Below are positions 8,593-16,987 of a stretch of 64,000 nt of DNA, in pieces (the first letter of the stretch is position 1; every line of letters begins with the position of its first letter). The translations under genes and the position numbers were made by a program. This DNA comes from Nocardioides kongjuensis. GTDB taxonomy: Bacteria; Actinomycetota; Actinomycetes; Propionibacteriales; Nocardioidaceae. The notes beneath the pieces are model-generated. The model was given only the letters and a program-made list of their open reading frames with translations. It did not search any database and was not told the DNA's origin. The stretch covers positions 3,661,001-3,725,000 of the forward strand of contig NZ_JACCBF010000001.1 of NCBI RefSeq assembly GCF_013409625.1. The letters run 5' to 3'.

Positions 8593-9972
8593 TCAACTCA
8601 GACTGTCGTCGGCCCGGACCGCTCTCGCCCCGGGGTGGGTTGCCGATAGCCGCTTGTTCCCCGGTCCTGCGACGTACTCCCGCAGGGTCTCGCCCTCGTA
8701 GTCCTTCCAGACCCGTCCGCGCTTCTGCAGTTCGGGAACGACCGTGTCGACGAACGCTTCGATGTCGTACGGCGCGACGGCGTACGACAGGTTGATCCCG
8801 TCGAGATCGCCCTCGTCGATCCAGCGCTCGATCTCGTCCGCGACGGTCTCGGCGCTGCCGACGAGGACCGGCTCGACCCCTCCGATGCTCATGTGGTCAC
8901 CGATGTCGGCCGGCGTCCACTCCCGCGTCGGGTCCAGCTTGGTGAACAAATCCAGGACCGTCTGGATGGCATTGGTGTCACCGGCGGCCAGCGGGCTGTC
9001 CCGGTCGAAGCGCGCGAGGTCGACCCCGGAGAAGCCGCCGAACAGCGCCATCGCTCCCTCGGGCGACGCGTACTGCTGGTACTGCTTGTACCGGCGCTCA
9101 GCCTCCGCATCGGAGTCGGCGACCACCGCCGTGAGAATGGTGTAGATCTTGACGTCGTCCCGCTTGCGGCCGGCGGCCTCGACCTGGTCGCGGATGTCCT
9201 TGGTGATCACCCGGCTCAGTCGGGAGTTGAGGACGTTCACGAAGAGGCCTTCGCCATGCTCCGCAGCGAAGGAGCGGCCGCGGGACGAGGCGCCCGCCTG
9301 AAAGATCACCGGGGTCTTCTGCGGCGAGGACTCGGCCATGTTGAAGCCGTCGACCTCGAAGTAGCGGCCCTTGTGGCGAATGGGGTGGACCTTCTCCGGG
9401 TTGACGTAGATGCCGCGCTCGCGGTCGAGCTCTACGGCGTCGTCGTCCCACGACCTCTCCCACAGCTTGTACATGACCGACATGAACTCCTCGGCCATCT
9501 CATAGCGCTCGTCGTGCGGCAGGGGCTTCGTGCCGAAGTTCCGCGATGCGCTGGGGAGGTACGACGTGACGACGTTCCAGCCCACCCTGCCCTTGGTCAG
9601 GTGGTCCAGGGTGCTGAAGCGCCGCGCCAGCGGGTAAGGGTGCTCGAACGTGGCCGACGCCGTGAGAGCGAAGCCCAGCCGCTCGGTCACCGACGCCATC
9701 GCCGAGACGTACTGGAAGGGGTCGTTCGCGGGGATCTGCATCCCGTTGCGCAGCGCTGGGTCGACCGAGCCCTCGTAGATGTCGTAGGGGCCCAGGACGT
9801 CGGCGAGGAAGATGGCGTCGAACCGTCCACGCTCGAGAGTGCGCGCCAGGTCCAGCCAATGGTCCAGGTCCTTATAGCGATGGGCCTGGCTCTGCGGGTG
9901 CCGCCACAGGCCCGAGCTCTGGTGCCCTGCGGCCGTCATGTTGAAGGCGTTGAGGGCGATGCGCTTGCTCAC
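8593..9972 (-). CDS. FMN-dependent monooxygenase, NtaA/SnaA/DszA family
   Basis: A 459-residue flavin-dependent monooxygenase of the bacterial luciferase superfamily. The group includes nitrilotriacetate (NtaA), dibenzothiophene sulfone (DszA) and pristinamycin (SnaA) monooxygenases, which use reduced FMN from a separate reductase. Family segments include MTAAGHQSSGLWRHP, FDAIFLADVLG, GRVGWNVVTSYLPSASRNFG and FQAGASSRGRSFAAEHGEG. ATG 9972 is the natural start. A perfect palindrome at 10004-10017 sits just upstream. A possible reductase partner is encoded at 24402-25583, though it is not adjacent. Confidence 0.9.
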   Translation of the reverse strand: MSKRIALNAFNMTAAGHQSSGLWRHPQSQAHRYKDLDHWLDLARTLERGRFDAIFLADVLGPYDIYEGSVDPALRNGMQIPANDPFQYVSAMASVTERLGFALTASATFEHPYPLARRFSTLDHLTKGRVGWNVVTSYLPSASRNFGTKPLPHDERYEMAEEFMSVMYKLWERSWDDDAVELDRERGIYVNPEKVHPIRHKGRYFEVDGFNMAESSPQKTPVIFQAGASSRGRSFAAEHGEGLFVNVLNSRLSRVITKDIRDQVEAAGRKRDDVKIYTILTAVVADSDAEAERRYKQYQQYASPEGAMALFGGFSGVDLARFDRDSPLAAGDTNAIQTVLDLFTKLDPTREWTPADIGDHMSIGGVEPVLVGSAETVADEIERWIDEGDLDGINLSYAVAPYDIEAFVDTVVPELQKRGRVWKDYEGETLREYVAGPGNKRLSATHPGARAVRADDSLS

Positions 9973-10003
9973 TCGTGCTCCTGAACTTGTCGAGATGAAC
10001 TAC

Positions 10004-10017
10004 ACTTCGATCGAAGT
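10004..10017. promoter_or_regulatory. Perfect 14-bp palindrome upstream of monooxygenase
   Basis: ACTTCGATCGAAGT reads identically on both strands and lies 32 bases before the start of the NtaA-type gene, in a locally AT-rich stretch. It is probably an operator. No second copy was found in the window, so its regulator is unknown. Confidence 0.5.
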
Positions 10018-10098
10018 ATACTCTCACTTTCTCATGCCCAAGCCCGAAGCGGAAGTGTCCGCAGCAGGTGCGGCGCGGATGCTGCGGCAGGGGCGGCC

Positions 10099-10503
10099 TC
10101 AGCCGCCTTGGGCCCCAACCGTGGCGGTGACGTCCTCGACACCGTGGATGATGTGGGTGATCGCGCCGCTCTCGTCGAACACGGGCTGGTTGACCGGCCT
10201 CCAGTACCGGGCCTGGAAGACGCCGTCGGCGTCCGCGATGTCGTACCGCGTCACCGGCATCGCGTGGCCGGCCTTCTCGTCCAACACCCGCTGGAGAGCC
10301 GCGAGCATCGTCGCGGTGCCCGAGGCCTCGGGATCGTCGGGGTTGTCCGGGAACACCTCGAACTGGCTCCGCCCGACGACCTCGTCACGAGCCCGCCCGT
10401 CCAGACAGGTGTCCGTGACGGCCACGATTTGCCAGTCGAGGTCGAGCACTAGGTAGTTGGCGGGGATCGCGTTGAAGAGGCGCTCGAAGTCGAGTGTGTT
10501 CAT
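10099..10503 (-). CDS. Stand-alone PAS-domain protein
   Basis: A 134-residue protein made almost wholly of one PAS fold: IPANYLVLDLDWQIVAVTD opens the domain and GVFQARYWRPVNQPVFDESG with ITHIIHGVEDVT closes it. PAS modules bind small ligands or cofactors. No kinase, GGDEF or HTH domain is attached, which is unusual, since this variant is normally the sensor part of histidine kinases. It may be a truncated sensor or a free-standing adaptor. It is transcribed away from the acyl-CoA synthetase, with 262 bases between them. Confidence 0.75.
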   Translation of the reverse strand: MNTLDFERLFNAIPANYLVLDLDWQIVAVTDTCLDGRARDEVVGRSQFEVFPDNPDDPEASGTATMLAALQRVLDEKAGHAMPVTRYDIADADGVFQARYWRPVNQPVFDESGAITHIIHGVEDVTATVGAQGG

Positions 10504-10765
10504 GGGTGAGGCTCCTGGCTGGGGTCGACGGGTGCTGACAGCAGTCGAGCATGTGACCGAACCTGCTGACGAGTACGAACTTCGGACCCATCACCCGAGA
10601 CACCTCGCGGCCGCACATGAGCCCTTGGCGATAATGCAAGGTCCGCCGCCAAAAGGCTGCGCACTCCCTATAGCGGGGTGTACACGGAGCCTCCAAGATC
10701 ACGTCTGCCACAGGTTCCGCAGACATCTCAGGGACGTGGCTGTCGCGCGACGGAGGAGAGCTCAC

Positions 10766-12301
10766 ATGGTCAATGCGGTGCAGAACATCTGGCGTCATGC
10801 AGATGCGAATCCCGACCACGTCGCCCTGCGGGTCGACCGGCGCTCGTGGAGCTACGGCGAACTGCGGGCCCACGCCCGCAACGCCGCGCGTGAGCTGGCC
10901 GGGCGCGGCGTGACCCGTGGCGACCGCGTCCTCATCATGCTTCCGACGAGCGCGGAGTTCGTCTTCGTCTACCACGGCGTGCTGGCGCTCGGTGCCGTCG
11001 CCGTCACGGTCAACACTCTGTGCACGCCCCGCGAGATCGACTACTTCCACTCCGACGCCGAGTGCGTGCTGGCCGTCGGTTGCCCTGACACTCGAGACGC
11101 CCTTCTCGCGTCGTCCGACAGGCCGGCCTGGATCGTCGAGCCCGACTCGCTCGTGGCGGCTAGGACACCGGTCGACAACGCGATGACCTACGTGGAGGCG
11201 GATCCGGTCGATGCCGCCGTCCTGCTCTACACGTCTGGAACCACCGGGAGCCCCAAGGGCGCGGTCCTGACGCACGGCAACCTCCTGGCCTGCGGCCGGT
11301 CGTTGTCACAGATCCAGGGGCTCGAGCCGGAGGACCGGGTGGGCACGGCGCTTCCACTCTTCCACGTCTTCGGCCAGGCCTCGGTGATGGCCTCGGTGCA
11401 GCACGCCGGTGCCGCGCTGTCGCTGCTTCGGCCATTCGATGCCGTGCAGATGCTCGACATGGCTGTCTCCCACCGACTGACCATGATGGCCGGCGTACCG
11501 ACCATGTGGAACGAGATGCTTCATGCCGACACCCCCATCACGGCCGACGACCTTCCCGACCTTCGCTACTTCCTCACAGGCGGCGCACCGCTTCCCCACG
11601 CGGTCAGGATCGAGTTTGAGACCCGGTTCGGCGCGCGCGTACTCGACGGCTACGGGCTGAGCGAGACGACTGGAGCCGCCACCGGCCAACCCCTCGCCGA
11701 GGAACCCAAGGAGGGCAGCGTCGGTCGCGCCGTCCCTGGCTGCCAGCTTGCCATCCTCGGGGCAGATCATCAGCCGGTGCCCGCCGGTGAGATCGGCGAA
11801 GTCGCCGTCCAGGGACCCAACGTCATGCGGGAGTACTGGAACCGGCCGGATGCCACCGCCGCCGTACAGAGCGGCCCCTGGTTCCTCACCGGCGATCTCG
11901 GCCGGATGGACGAAGACGGGGACCTGTGGATCGTCGGCCGGCTCAAGGAGCTGATCATCCGCGGGGGGTACAACGTCTACCCCGCTGAGGTCGAGGACGT
12001 CCTCTACCGCCACCCGGCAGTCGTGGAATGCGCGGTGATCGGCATCCCCGACGAACGCCTGGGCGAGGAGGTTGCCGCCGTCCTGGTCCTCCAACCGGGT
12101 CACGACCTCGACGTGGCCCAGGTGCGCACCTGGCTGGGTGAGCGACTCGCCTCGTACAAGGTCCCGCGCGTCTACCACCTCCGCGATGCCCTCCCGAAGG
12201 GCTCGACGGGCAAGATCCTCAAGCGCGCGATCGACGTCGACGACGTCGCACAGCACGGCATCAGGACCCGCCGCAGCGACAGCACGAAAGCGACCGCCTG
12301 A
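10766..12301 (+). CDS. Acyl-CoA synthetase (AMP-forming)
   Basis: A class I adenylate-forming ligase of 511 aa activating a carboxylic acid to its CoA thioester with ATP. The P-loop LLYTSGTTGSPKGAVLTHGN (20 residues), the GYGLSETTG motif, the hinge region WFLTGDLGRMDEDGDLWIVG, YNVYPAEVEDVL and the C-terminal catalytic Lys in PKGSTGKILKRA are all present. ATG 10766 has GGAGGAG (10752-10758) at good spacing. It would activate the acid released by the nitrile hydratase/amidase pair for the nearby dehydrogenase, MaoC, SDR and thiolase. Its exact chain-length preference is unknown. Confidence 0.92.
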   Translation: MVNAVQNIWRHADANPDHVALRVDRRSWSYGELRAHARNAARELAGRGVTRGDRVLIMLPTSAEFVFVYHGVLALGAVAVTVNTLCTPREIDYFHSDAECVLAVGCPDTRDALLASSDRPAWIVEPDSLVAARTPVDNAMTYVEADPVDAAVLLYTSGTTGSPKGAVLTHGNLLACGRSLSQIQGLEPEDRVGTALPLFHVFGQASVMASVQHAGAALSLLRPFDAVQMLDMAVSHRLTMMAGVPTMWNEMLHADTPITADDLPDLRYFLTGGAPLPHAVRIEFETRFGARVLDGYGLSETTGAATGQPLAEEPKEGSVGRAVPGCQLAILGADHQPVPAGEIGEVAVQGPNVMREYWNRPDATAAVQSGPWFLTGDLGRMDEDGDLWIVGRLKELIIRGGYNVYPAEVEDVLYRHPAVVECAVIGIPDERLGEEVAAVLVLQPGHDLDVAQVRTWLGERLASYKVPRVYHLRDALPKGSTGKILKRAIDVDDVAQHGIRTRRSDSTKATA

Positions 12302-12352
12302 ATCGACCAGGTTGCAAACGGTCGTCATCCCCCGTCGCAGCGCGTCGGGTCG

Positions 12353-14002
12353 TCACAGGTAGTACAGCCGCGAGAGCGCGACCTTGTCGACCGGTCGACT
12401 CGTGAGGGCGTGCCCGTCGAGGGTGACCGAGGTGGTGTCGGGATCGACCTCGACCACGCCCGTGCGTCCGTGGTGAACCATCGCGGACAGGTCGACGGTG
12501 CGGGTGTCCCGCACGGCGACGCGGAGTCGCCGGGTCGGTGCCGTGTCCTTGCCGGAGTCGAGGCTGGCCTGGCTCACGTAGAGGACGGAGAGCTCCATCG
12601 CGGCGGCTCCATGGCCGCCCAGGTGGGGCCCGAGGACGATGGGCTCGGCGAGCGGGACGGAGGCGTTGGGATCGCCCGTCGTGCCCCAGGCCGGGAACCC
12701 GGACTTCAGAACCATCTCGGGAGTCGTCCCGAAACGGGCGGGTGACCACAGGACGAGGTCGGCTCGGAGACCGGGTGCGACGCGGCCGATGTCATGGCTC
12801 AGGCCGTGTGCGATCGCAGGGTTCGTGGTGAGCTTGGCCAGGTAGCGCAGCACACGGGCGTTGTCGTGCCGCTCGTGATCGGCCCCTCGCTCAGCCTTCA
12901 TCTTGCCCGCGAGGGCGAAAGTACGACGAACCGTCTCCCCGGCCCTGCCCATGCCGAGTGCGTCGGAGGAAGTGATGGGAATGACACCGAGGTCGTGGAG
13001 GACGTCCTCGGCCGCCATGGTGGAGGCGCGGATCCGGTCGCGTGCTCGTCGCGTCGCATCGGCCATGTCGCCCGAATGACCGTGCACCGCCAAGATCATG
13101 GGCACGTGCTCGGCGATCGCATCCCGACCGAAGGGGAGTGTCGGGTTGGTCGAGGACGCGATCACGTTGGGGACGCCAGCGAGCCGCAGCACGTCCGGGA
13201 CGTGTCCTCCACCGCAGCCTTCGACGTGGAAGGCGTGCACGGTCCGTCCACCGATCACGGCCAACGTGTCGGCGACCGAACCTGACTCGTTGAGCCCGTC
13301 GGTGTGCAGCGCGACCTGGACGTCGTACTCGTCGGCGACGTTGAGAGCAGTGTCCAGGGCGCGGGGATGAGCCCCCAGGTCCTCGTGGACCTTGAAGCCG
13401 CACACGCCGCCATCGACGACTGCTTCGACCAGCGCGTGCGGAGTGGAGGACGACCCACGGCCGAGGATGCCGACATTGACCGGCCAGTCGTCGAATGCCG
13501 ACTGTGCCGCGCGCAGAGCCCACGGCGAGTTGACGCCGACTCCCCACACGCGTCCGAACTCCTGACAGATGACGGTCGTCACGCCGCTGGACAGTGCTTC
13601 CTCGAGGACGCGCGGCGTCAGGAGGTGGACATGGGTGTCGATCACCCCGGCGGTGAGCAGCATGCCGTCGGCGTCGATGATGGTCGTGCCGGTTCCGACC
13701 ACGACATCGACGCCGTCGAGTGTGTCGGGATTGCCGGCGCGACCGATGGCCGAGATCCGCCCTGACCGGACGCCGATCGAAGTGCGCACGACGCCGAGCT
13801 CGGGGTCCAGGACAAGCGCATTGACGATGGCGATGTCACACGTCTCCCCTGCCCTCGCTGCCTTGAGATGGAGGCCGTCCCTCGCGGTCTGAGCGAAGCC
13901 CACGGTGAACTCTTCGGTGGGCTTCTCCGCGTCGTGCTCGACCTCGACGACCAGTCCGCTGTCGCCCAGCACCACGCGATCGCCTTGATGGAAGCGCGTC
14001 AT
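12353..14002 (-). CDS. Divergent urease alpha subunit-like amidohydrolase
   Basis: A 549-residue relative of UreC. By my alignment to the classical enzyme, the metal and catalytic residues persist: H124 and H126 (DTHVH), K204 for carbamylation with H206 (FKVHEDLG), H233, H259, H307 on the flap and D347 (SSDALGMGR). The flap Cys (C319 in Klebsiella numbering) is replaced by Val306, and the loop between H126 and K204 is three residues shorter. Its ATG overlaps the stop of the fused gamma-beta gene (ATGA). No ureD, E, F, G or H lies in the window. True urease, or an enzyme for another ureide or amidine, are both possible. Confidence 0.85.
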   Translation of the reverse strand: MTRFHQGDRVVLGDSGLVVEVEHDAEKPTEEFTVGFAQTARDGLHLKAARAGETCDIAIVNALVLDPELGVVRTSIGVRSGRISAIGRAGNPDTLDGVDVVVGTGTTIIDADGMLLTAGVIDTHVHLLTPRVLEEALSSGVTTVICQEFGRVWGVGVNSPWALRAAQSAFDDWPVNVGILGRGSSSTPHALVEAVVDGGVCGFKVHEDLGAHPRALDTALNVADEYDVQVALHTDGLNESGSVADTLAVIGGRTVHAFHVEGCGGGHVPDVLRLAGVPNVIASSTNPTLPFGRDAIAEHVPMILAVHGHSGDMADATRRARDRIRASTMAAEDVLHDLGVIPITSSDALGMGRAGETVRRTFALAGKMKAERGADHERHDNARVLRYLAKLTTNPAIAHGLSHDIGRVAPGLRADLVLWSPARFGTTPEMVLKSGFPAWGTTGDPNASVPLAEPIVLGPHLGGHGAAAMELSVLYVSQASLDSGKDTAPTRRLRVAVRDTRTVDLSAMVHHGRTGVVEVDPDTTSVTLDGHALTSRPVDKVALSRLYYL

Positions 14003-14790
14003 GACTGGGCTGCCCCGTCGCTGCTGGGCCAGCAGCTCGCGTACGGAACGCCAGACGTGCCGAGAAGACCAGCCTCTCGGGCACGACGGAAGGCCGCGTC
14101 ACGCACGGCAGGGTCGTCGAGCTGACCGTCGACATAGCCGGAGAAGCCCACGACCACACGATCACCCCCGATGGGTACGAGCTCGACATCCTTCGCCACA
14201 CCTGGGTCGAAGCGGATGTTGGAGCCGCCCGCCAAGGCCAGCCGCCGTCCGTAGGCGGACGCACGATCGAAGCGCAGCAGCGGATTGACCTCGAAGAAGT
14301 GGAAATGGGAGGTGACGGTGATCGGCACGGCTCCCGTGTTGGTCACCACGAGCCTGACGACACTCGCCGGATCGAACGCGGCGCCCCGGGACGCGGTGGC
14401 CGCCATCTCACCTCGGAGCACCGTGCCGGGAGGCAACCTGCCCGCCTCGGCTGCGCTCAGCGTCGGGTCCGGTGGGGGTGAGCTGGCGGGGCCGAACGGT
14501 TCCGTCACGACAACGAGGCGGGCCCCGTCGTCGAAGGTCGCCTCCACGGCCACCGCGCCGACGATCTCCGGCACACCGGGCAACAGCTGGGCGCGGGATA
14601 GCGCGTGTTGGCCGGCGACCAGCGCCTCCGTGTGCCTGAGGCCGTCCCTCGCGGCTTCGACCACCGCGTCGGCGACGATCGCCGTGGCCTCCGGGGCGTT
14701 GAGGAGAACGCCTCGCTGCAGCCTGCGGCGCGCGAGCTCGGCGACGAGGAAGATCTGGAGGTGGTCGTTCTCCGTCGGAGTCAGGTGCAT
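13999..14790 (-). CDS. Fused urease gamma-beta subunit
   Basis: A 263-residue fusion. Residues 1 to about 100 match UreA (gamma; opening MHLTPTENDHLQIFLVAELA, then LLPGVPEIVGAVAVEATFDD). Residues about 120-235 match UreB (beta; PGTVLRGEM, VTSHFHFFEVNPLLRFDR). Gamma-beta fusions also occur in Helicobacter. In urease these parts form the scaffold around the alpha active site. The gene is followed by ureC-like in an ATGA overlap and preceded 37 bases upstream by the deacetylase-fold gene, all in one operon with an ABC importer. Confidence 0.88.
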   Translation of the reverse strand: MHLTPTENDHLQIFLVAELARRRLQRGVLLNAPEATAIVADAVVEAARDGLRHTEALVAGQHALSRAQLLPGVPEIVGAVAVEATFDDGARLVVVTEPFGPASSPPPDPTLSAAEAGRLPPGTVLRGEMAATASRGAAFDPASVVRLVVTNTGAVPITVTSHFHFFEVNPLLRFDRASAYGRRLALAGGSNIRFDPGVAKDVELVPIGGDRVVVGFSGYVDGQLDDPAVRDAAFRRAREAGLLGTSGVPYASCWPSSDGAAQS

Positions 14791-14827
14791 CGGGGCTTCT
14801 TCGTGGGCGACATCGTGGCGCGTTCGG

Positions 14828-15946
14828 TCAACCGTGCTGGGGTACCCGGCTCAGGTTCTTCGCCGCGACCTCGATCGCGGCACCTTGGTGCGGCAGCAGA
14901 CCGAGCCCCTCGGTCGTCGCGTACCCCTGGTAGGGGTCGACGACCTCCGTCGCGATGCCAGACAGTTCCTCGAGGACCGCGAGTCCGTAGTAGGGCACGG
15001 TCCAGCGGGAGTAGCCGCCCTCATGCAAGAACACCAGGCGACCGTCACACAACTGGTCTGCGGCCACCAGCAGCTTCTGCGTGAGCTCGCGATACCCGCT
15101 CGAATGCATGAGCATCCTCCCCATCGGGTCCATGTGACCGGCATCGAAGCCACAGGGGACGATGATGAGGTCGGGACGGAACCTCTCCAGCGCGGGAAGC
15201 ACGATGGTGTCGAAGACTTCGTTGTACGCCGCCGCCGAGCAGCCGGGAGGCAGCGGAACGTTCAGGTTCGTTCCCGCCGCCGGCCCCTCGCCGACCTGGT
15301 CAACGAAGCCGTCGTCCGGTGGGAAGAGGCGGTCCTGGTGAATCGAGATCGTGAGCGCCCGAGGCTCGTCGTACAGCGCGGCCTGGGTCCCGTTGCCGTG
15401 ATGCACGTCCCAGTCGACGAGAGCAACTCGGTCCAGCCCGCCCTGTTCCAGAGCATGCCGCGCAGCGATCGCCGCGTTGGAGAAGATGCAGAAGCCCATC
15501 GAACGATCCGGCTCAGCGTGGTGTCCCGCAGGCCGGAGGAGGGCATAGGCATTGTCCACCTCGCCCTTGACGACCGCGTCGACCGCAGCGATGGCTCCGC
15601 CCGCAGCGAGGGAGGCGATCTCGTACGCGCCGCGGGGAACGGGTGCGAACACCCCGATCTCACCACCCATGGGCAGGTCGGAGAGGTCCTTCACCGACTG
15701 GATGAAGGCGGCGGGGTGGACGAGGGCGAGCTCAGCCTCCGACGCCTTGCGAGGCGCGACCCGGGTCAACTGGTCGAGCAAGCCGCTCACCTCGACCAGG
15801 CTGCGGAAACGCCGTACGACCTCATGGTCATAGACATGTCGATCGGGTTGGATGCTCAAGCCGTCCGGGTGGACGAGGCCCGCGTCTTGGCCCAGGTCGA
15901 ACCATGCGTACTTCTCGTGCCAGACGAATCCGGTGCGTCGTGTCAT
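14828..15946 (-). CDS. Histone-deacetylase-fold amidohydrolase
   Basis: A 372-residue zinc amidohydrolase of the arginase/deacetylase superfamily, related to acetylpolyamine amidohydrolases and class II HDACs. The active site looks intact: His142-His143 (RPAGHHAEP), metal ligands Asp180 and His182 (DWDVHHGNG), Asp268 (CGFDAGHMDP) and the transition-state Tyr312 (HEGGYSRW). It probably removes an acyl group from an amine or amide in the cytoplasm. Its place between the importer and the urease-like genes suggests it prepares the imported compound for the urease-like enzyme. This is inference; the substrate is unknown. Confidence 0.88.
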   Translation of the reverse strand: MTRRTGFVWHEKYAWFDLGQDAGLVHPDGLSIQPDRHVYDHEVVRRFRSLVEVSGLLDQLTRVAPRKASEAELALVHPAAFIQSVKDLSDLPMGGEIGVFAPVPRGAYEIASLAAGGAIAAVDAVVKGEVDNAYALLRPAGHHAEPDRSMGFCIFSNAAIAARHALEQGGLDRVALVDWDVHHGNGTQAALYDEPRALTISIHQDRLFPPDDGFVDQVGEGPAAGTNLNVPLPPGCSAAAYNEVFDTIVLPALERFRPDLIIVPCGFDAGHMDPMGRMLMHSSGYRELTQKLLVAADQLCDGRLVFLHEGGYSRWTVPYYGLAVLEELSGIATEVVDPYQGYATTEGLGLLPHQGAAIEVAAKNLSRVPQHG

Positions 15947-15961
15947 CGGTGTTCCTTTCCC

Positions 15962-16987
15962 CTACGCCTTGCCTGAGCGTCGTTGGGAGATTGCAGTGGA
16001 CACGGCGACAGCCACGAGGAGTGCGACGCCGTTGAATGTGGGCTCGACCCAGTCCGCCGCGCCGGCGAGCACCAGGCCGTTGACGCTGAAGGCCACGAAA
16101 AGGACTCCGAGGAGCGTGCCGACAACATTGAAGGTTCCAGGCTTGATCGCGGTAGCGCCCAGGAACGCCGCGGACAAGGCGGGAAGGGTGAATCCCGGAC
16201 CGACCAGCGGATTGGCCGTTCCGGCACGAGCCAGCAACAACACGCCCGCTATGCCGCACAGCACACCGGAGAGCACGAAGCTGGAGAGGACCATGCGGGA
16301 GACGTCGAGTCCCACCAGACGTGCTGACGTCGGGCTCGAACCCACCGACGCGAGGTAGCGCCCATAGGGCGTGTGTCGGAGCAGGTAGTAGACCAGCACC
16401 GAGATGAACACAAGCGCCCACAGGGTGCGCGGAACTCCCAGCCACTGCCCGGATCCGACGTTGGTCAGGGCTTCGGGAATCCCGGTACTGAGCACCTGGT
16501 TCTCCGTGTACAGGCTGATCAGTCCCGCAACAACGGTCGAGGTACCAAGAGTTGCGATGAGGGCGTTCACGTCGCGATAGGCGACCAACCAGCCATTCAG
16601 CAGTCCGACTACAGCTCCCGAGAGAACTCCCAGGGAGACAGCGACGGCAAGGGGCAGTTCGTGCGTTGCAGCCGCGCTACCCGTGACGATGGACGACAGG
16701 CCGATCATGGCACCCACCGACAGGTCGAACTTGCCACACGTGAGGGGAAGAATGGAGGCAAGGGCTGCCACGGCGATGACCGACTGACTGCCGAGCACGT
16801 TCCTGAAATTCGCAAGGGTCGGGAACGTCTCCGCCGTCTGCCCATAGACCGTGAAGAACAGGCACAGCGCCGCGAACAGGACGGCGAGCGCGTACTTCTC
16901 GAGCTGGGCAAGCAGTTCTGGACCTCTGCGCAAAGTCGCAGGCGCCGCGGAGCCAACAGTCGCTTCACGGTTGGTTGCCATGGTCAC
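15962..16987 (-). CDS. ABC transporter permease, RbsC/BPP class
   Basis: A 341-residue inner-membrane permease of the ribose/autoinducer-2/simple-sugar group, with about ten hydrophobic segments. Family stretches include LGSQSVIAVAALASILPLT, KFDLSVGAMIGLSSIV and GVLCGIAGVLLLARAGTANP. GTG 16987 is chosen because GAGGAG lies eight bases before it and it overlaps the ATPase stop (GTGA); ATG 16981 is the alternative. It works with the ATPase at 16984 and the lipoprotein at 18528. The 15-base gap to the deacetylase gene shows operon membership. Confidence 0.9.
   Translation of the reverse strand: MTMATNREATVGSAAPATLRRGPELLAQLEKYALAVLFAALCLFFTVYGQTAETFPTLANFRNVLGSQSVIAVAALASILPLTCGKFDLSVGAMIGLSSIVTGSAAATHELPLAVAVSLGVLSGAVVGLLNGWLVAYRDVNALIATLGTSTVVAGLISLYTENQVLSTGIPEALTNVGSGQWLGVPRTLWALVFISVLVYYLLRHTPYGRYLASVGSSPTSARLVGLDVSRMVLSSFVLSGVLCGIAGVLLLARAGTANPLVGPGFTLPALSAAFLGATAIKPGTFNVVGTLLGVLFVAFSVNGLVLAGAADWVEPTFNGVALLVAVAVSTAISQRRSGKA

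Noticed and set aside
12353..14790. Annotating the urease-like genes as ureC and ureAB
   Set aside because: The flap Cys is missing, the loop is shortened, maturation genes are absent and the operon partners are atypical, so assigning urease activity by symbol would overstate the evidence.
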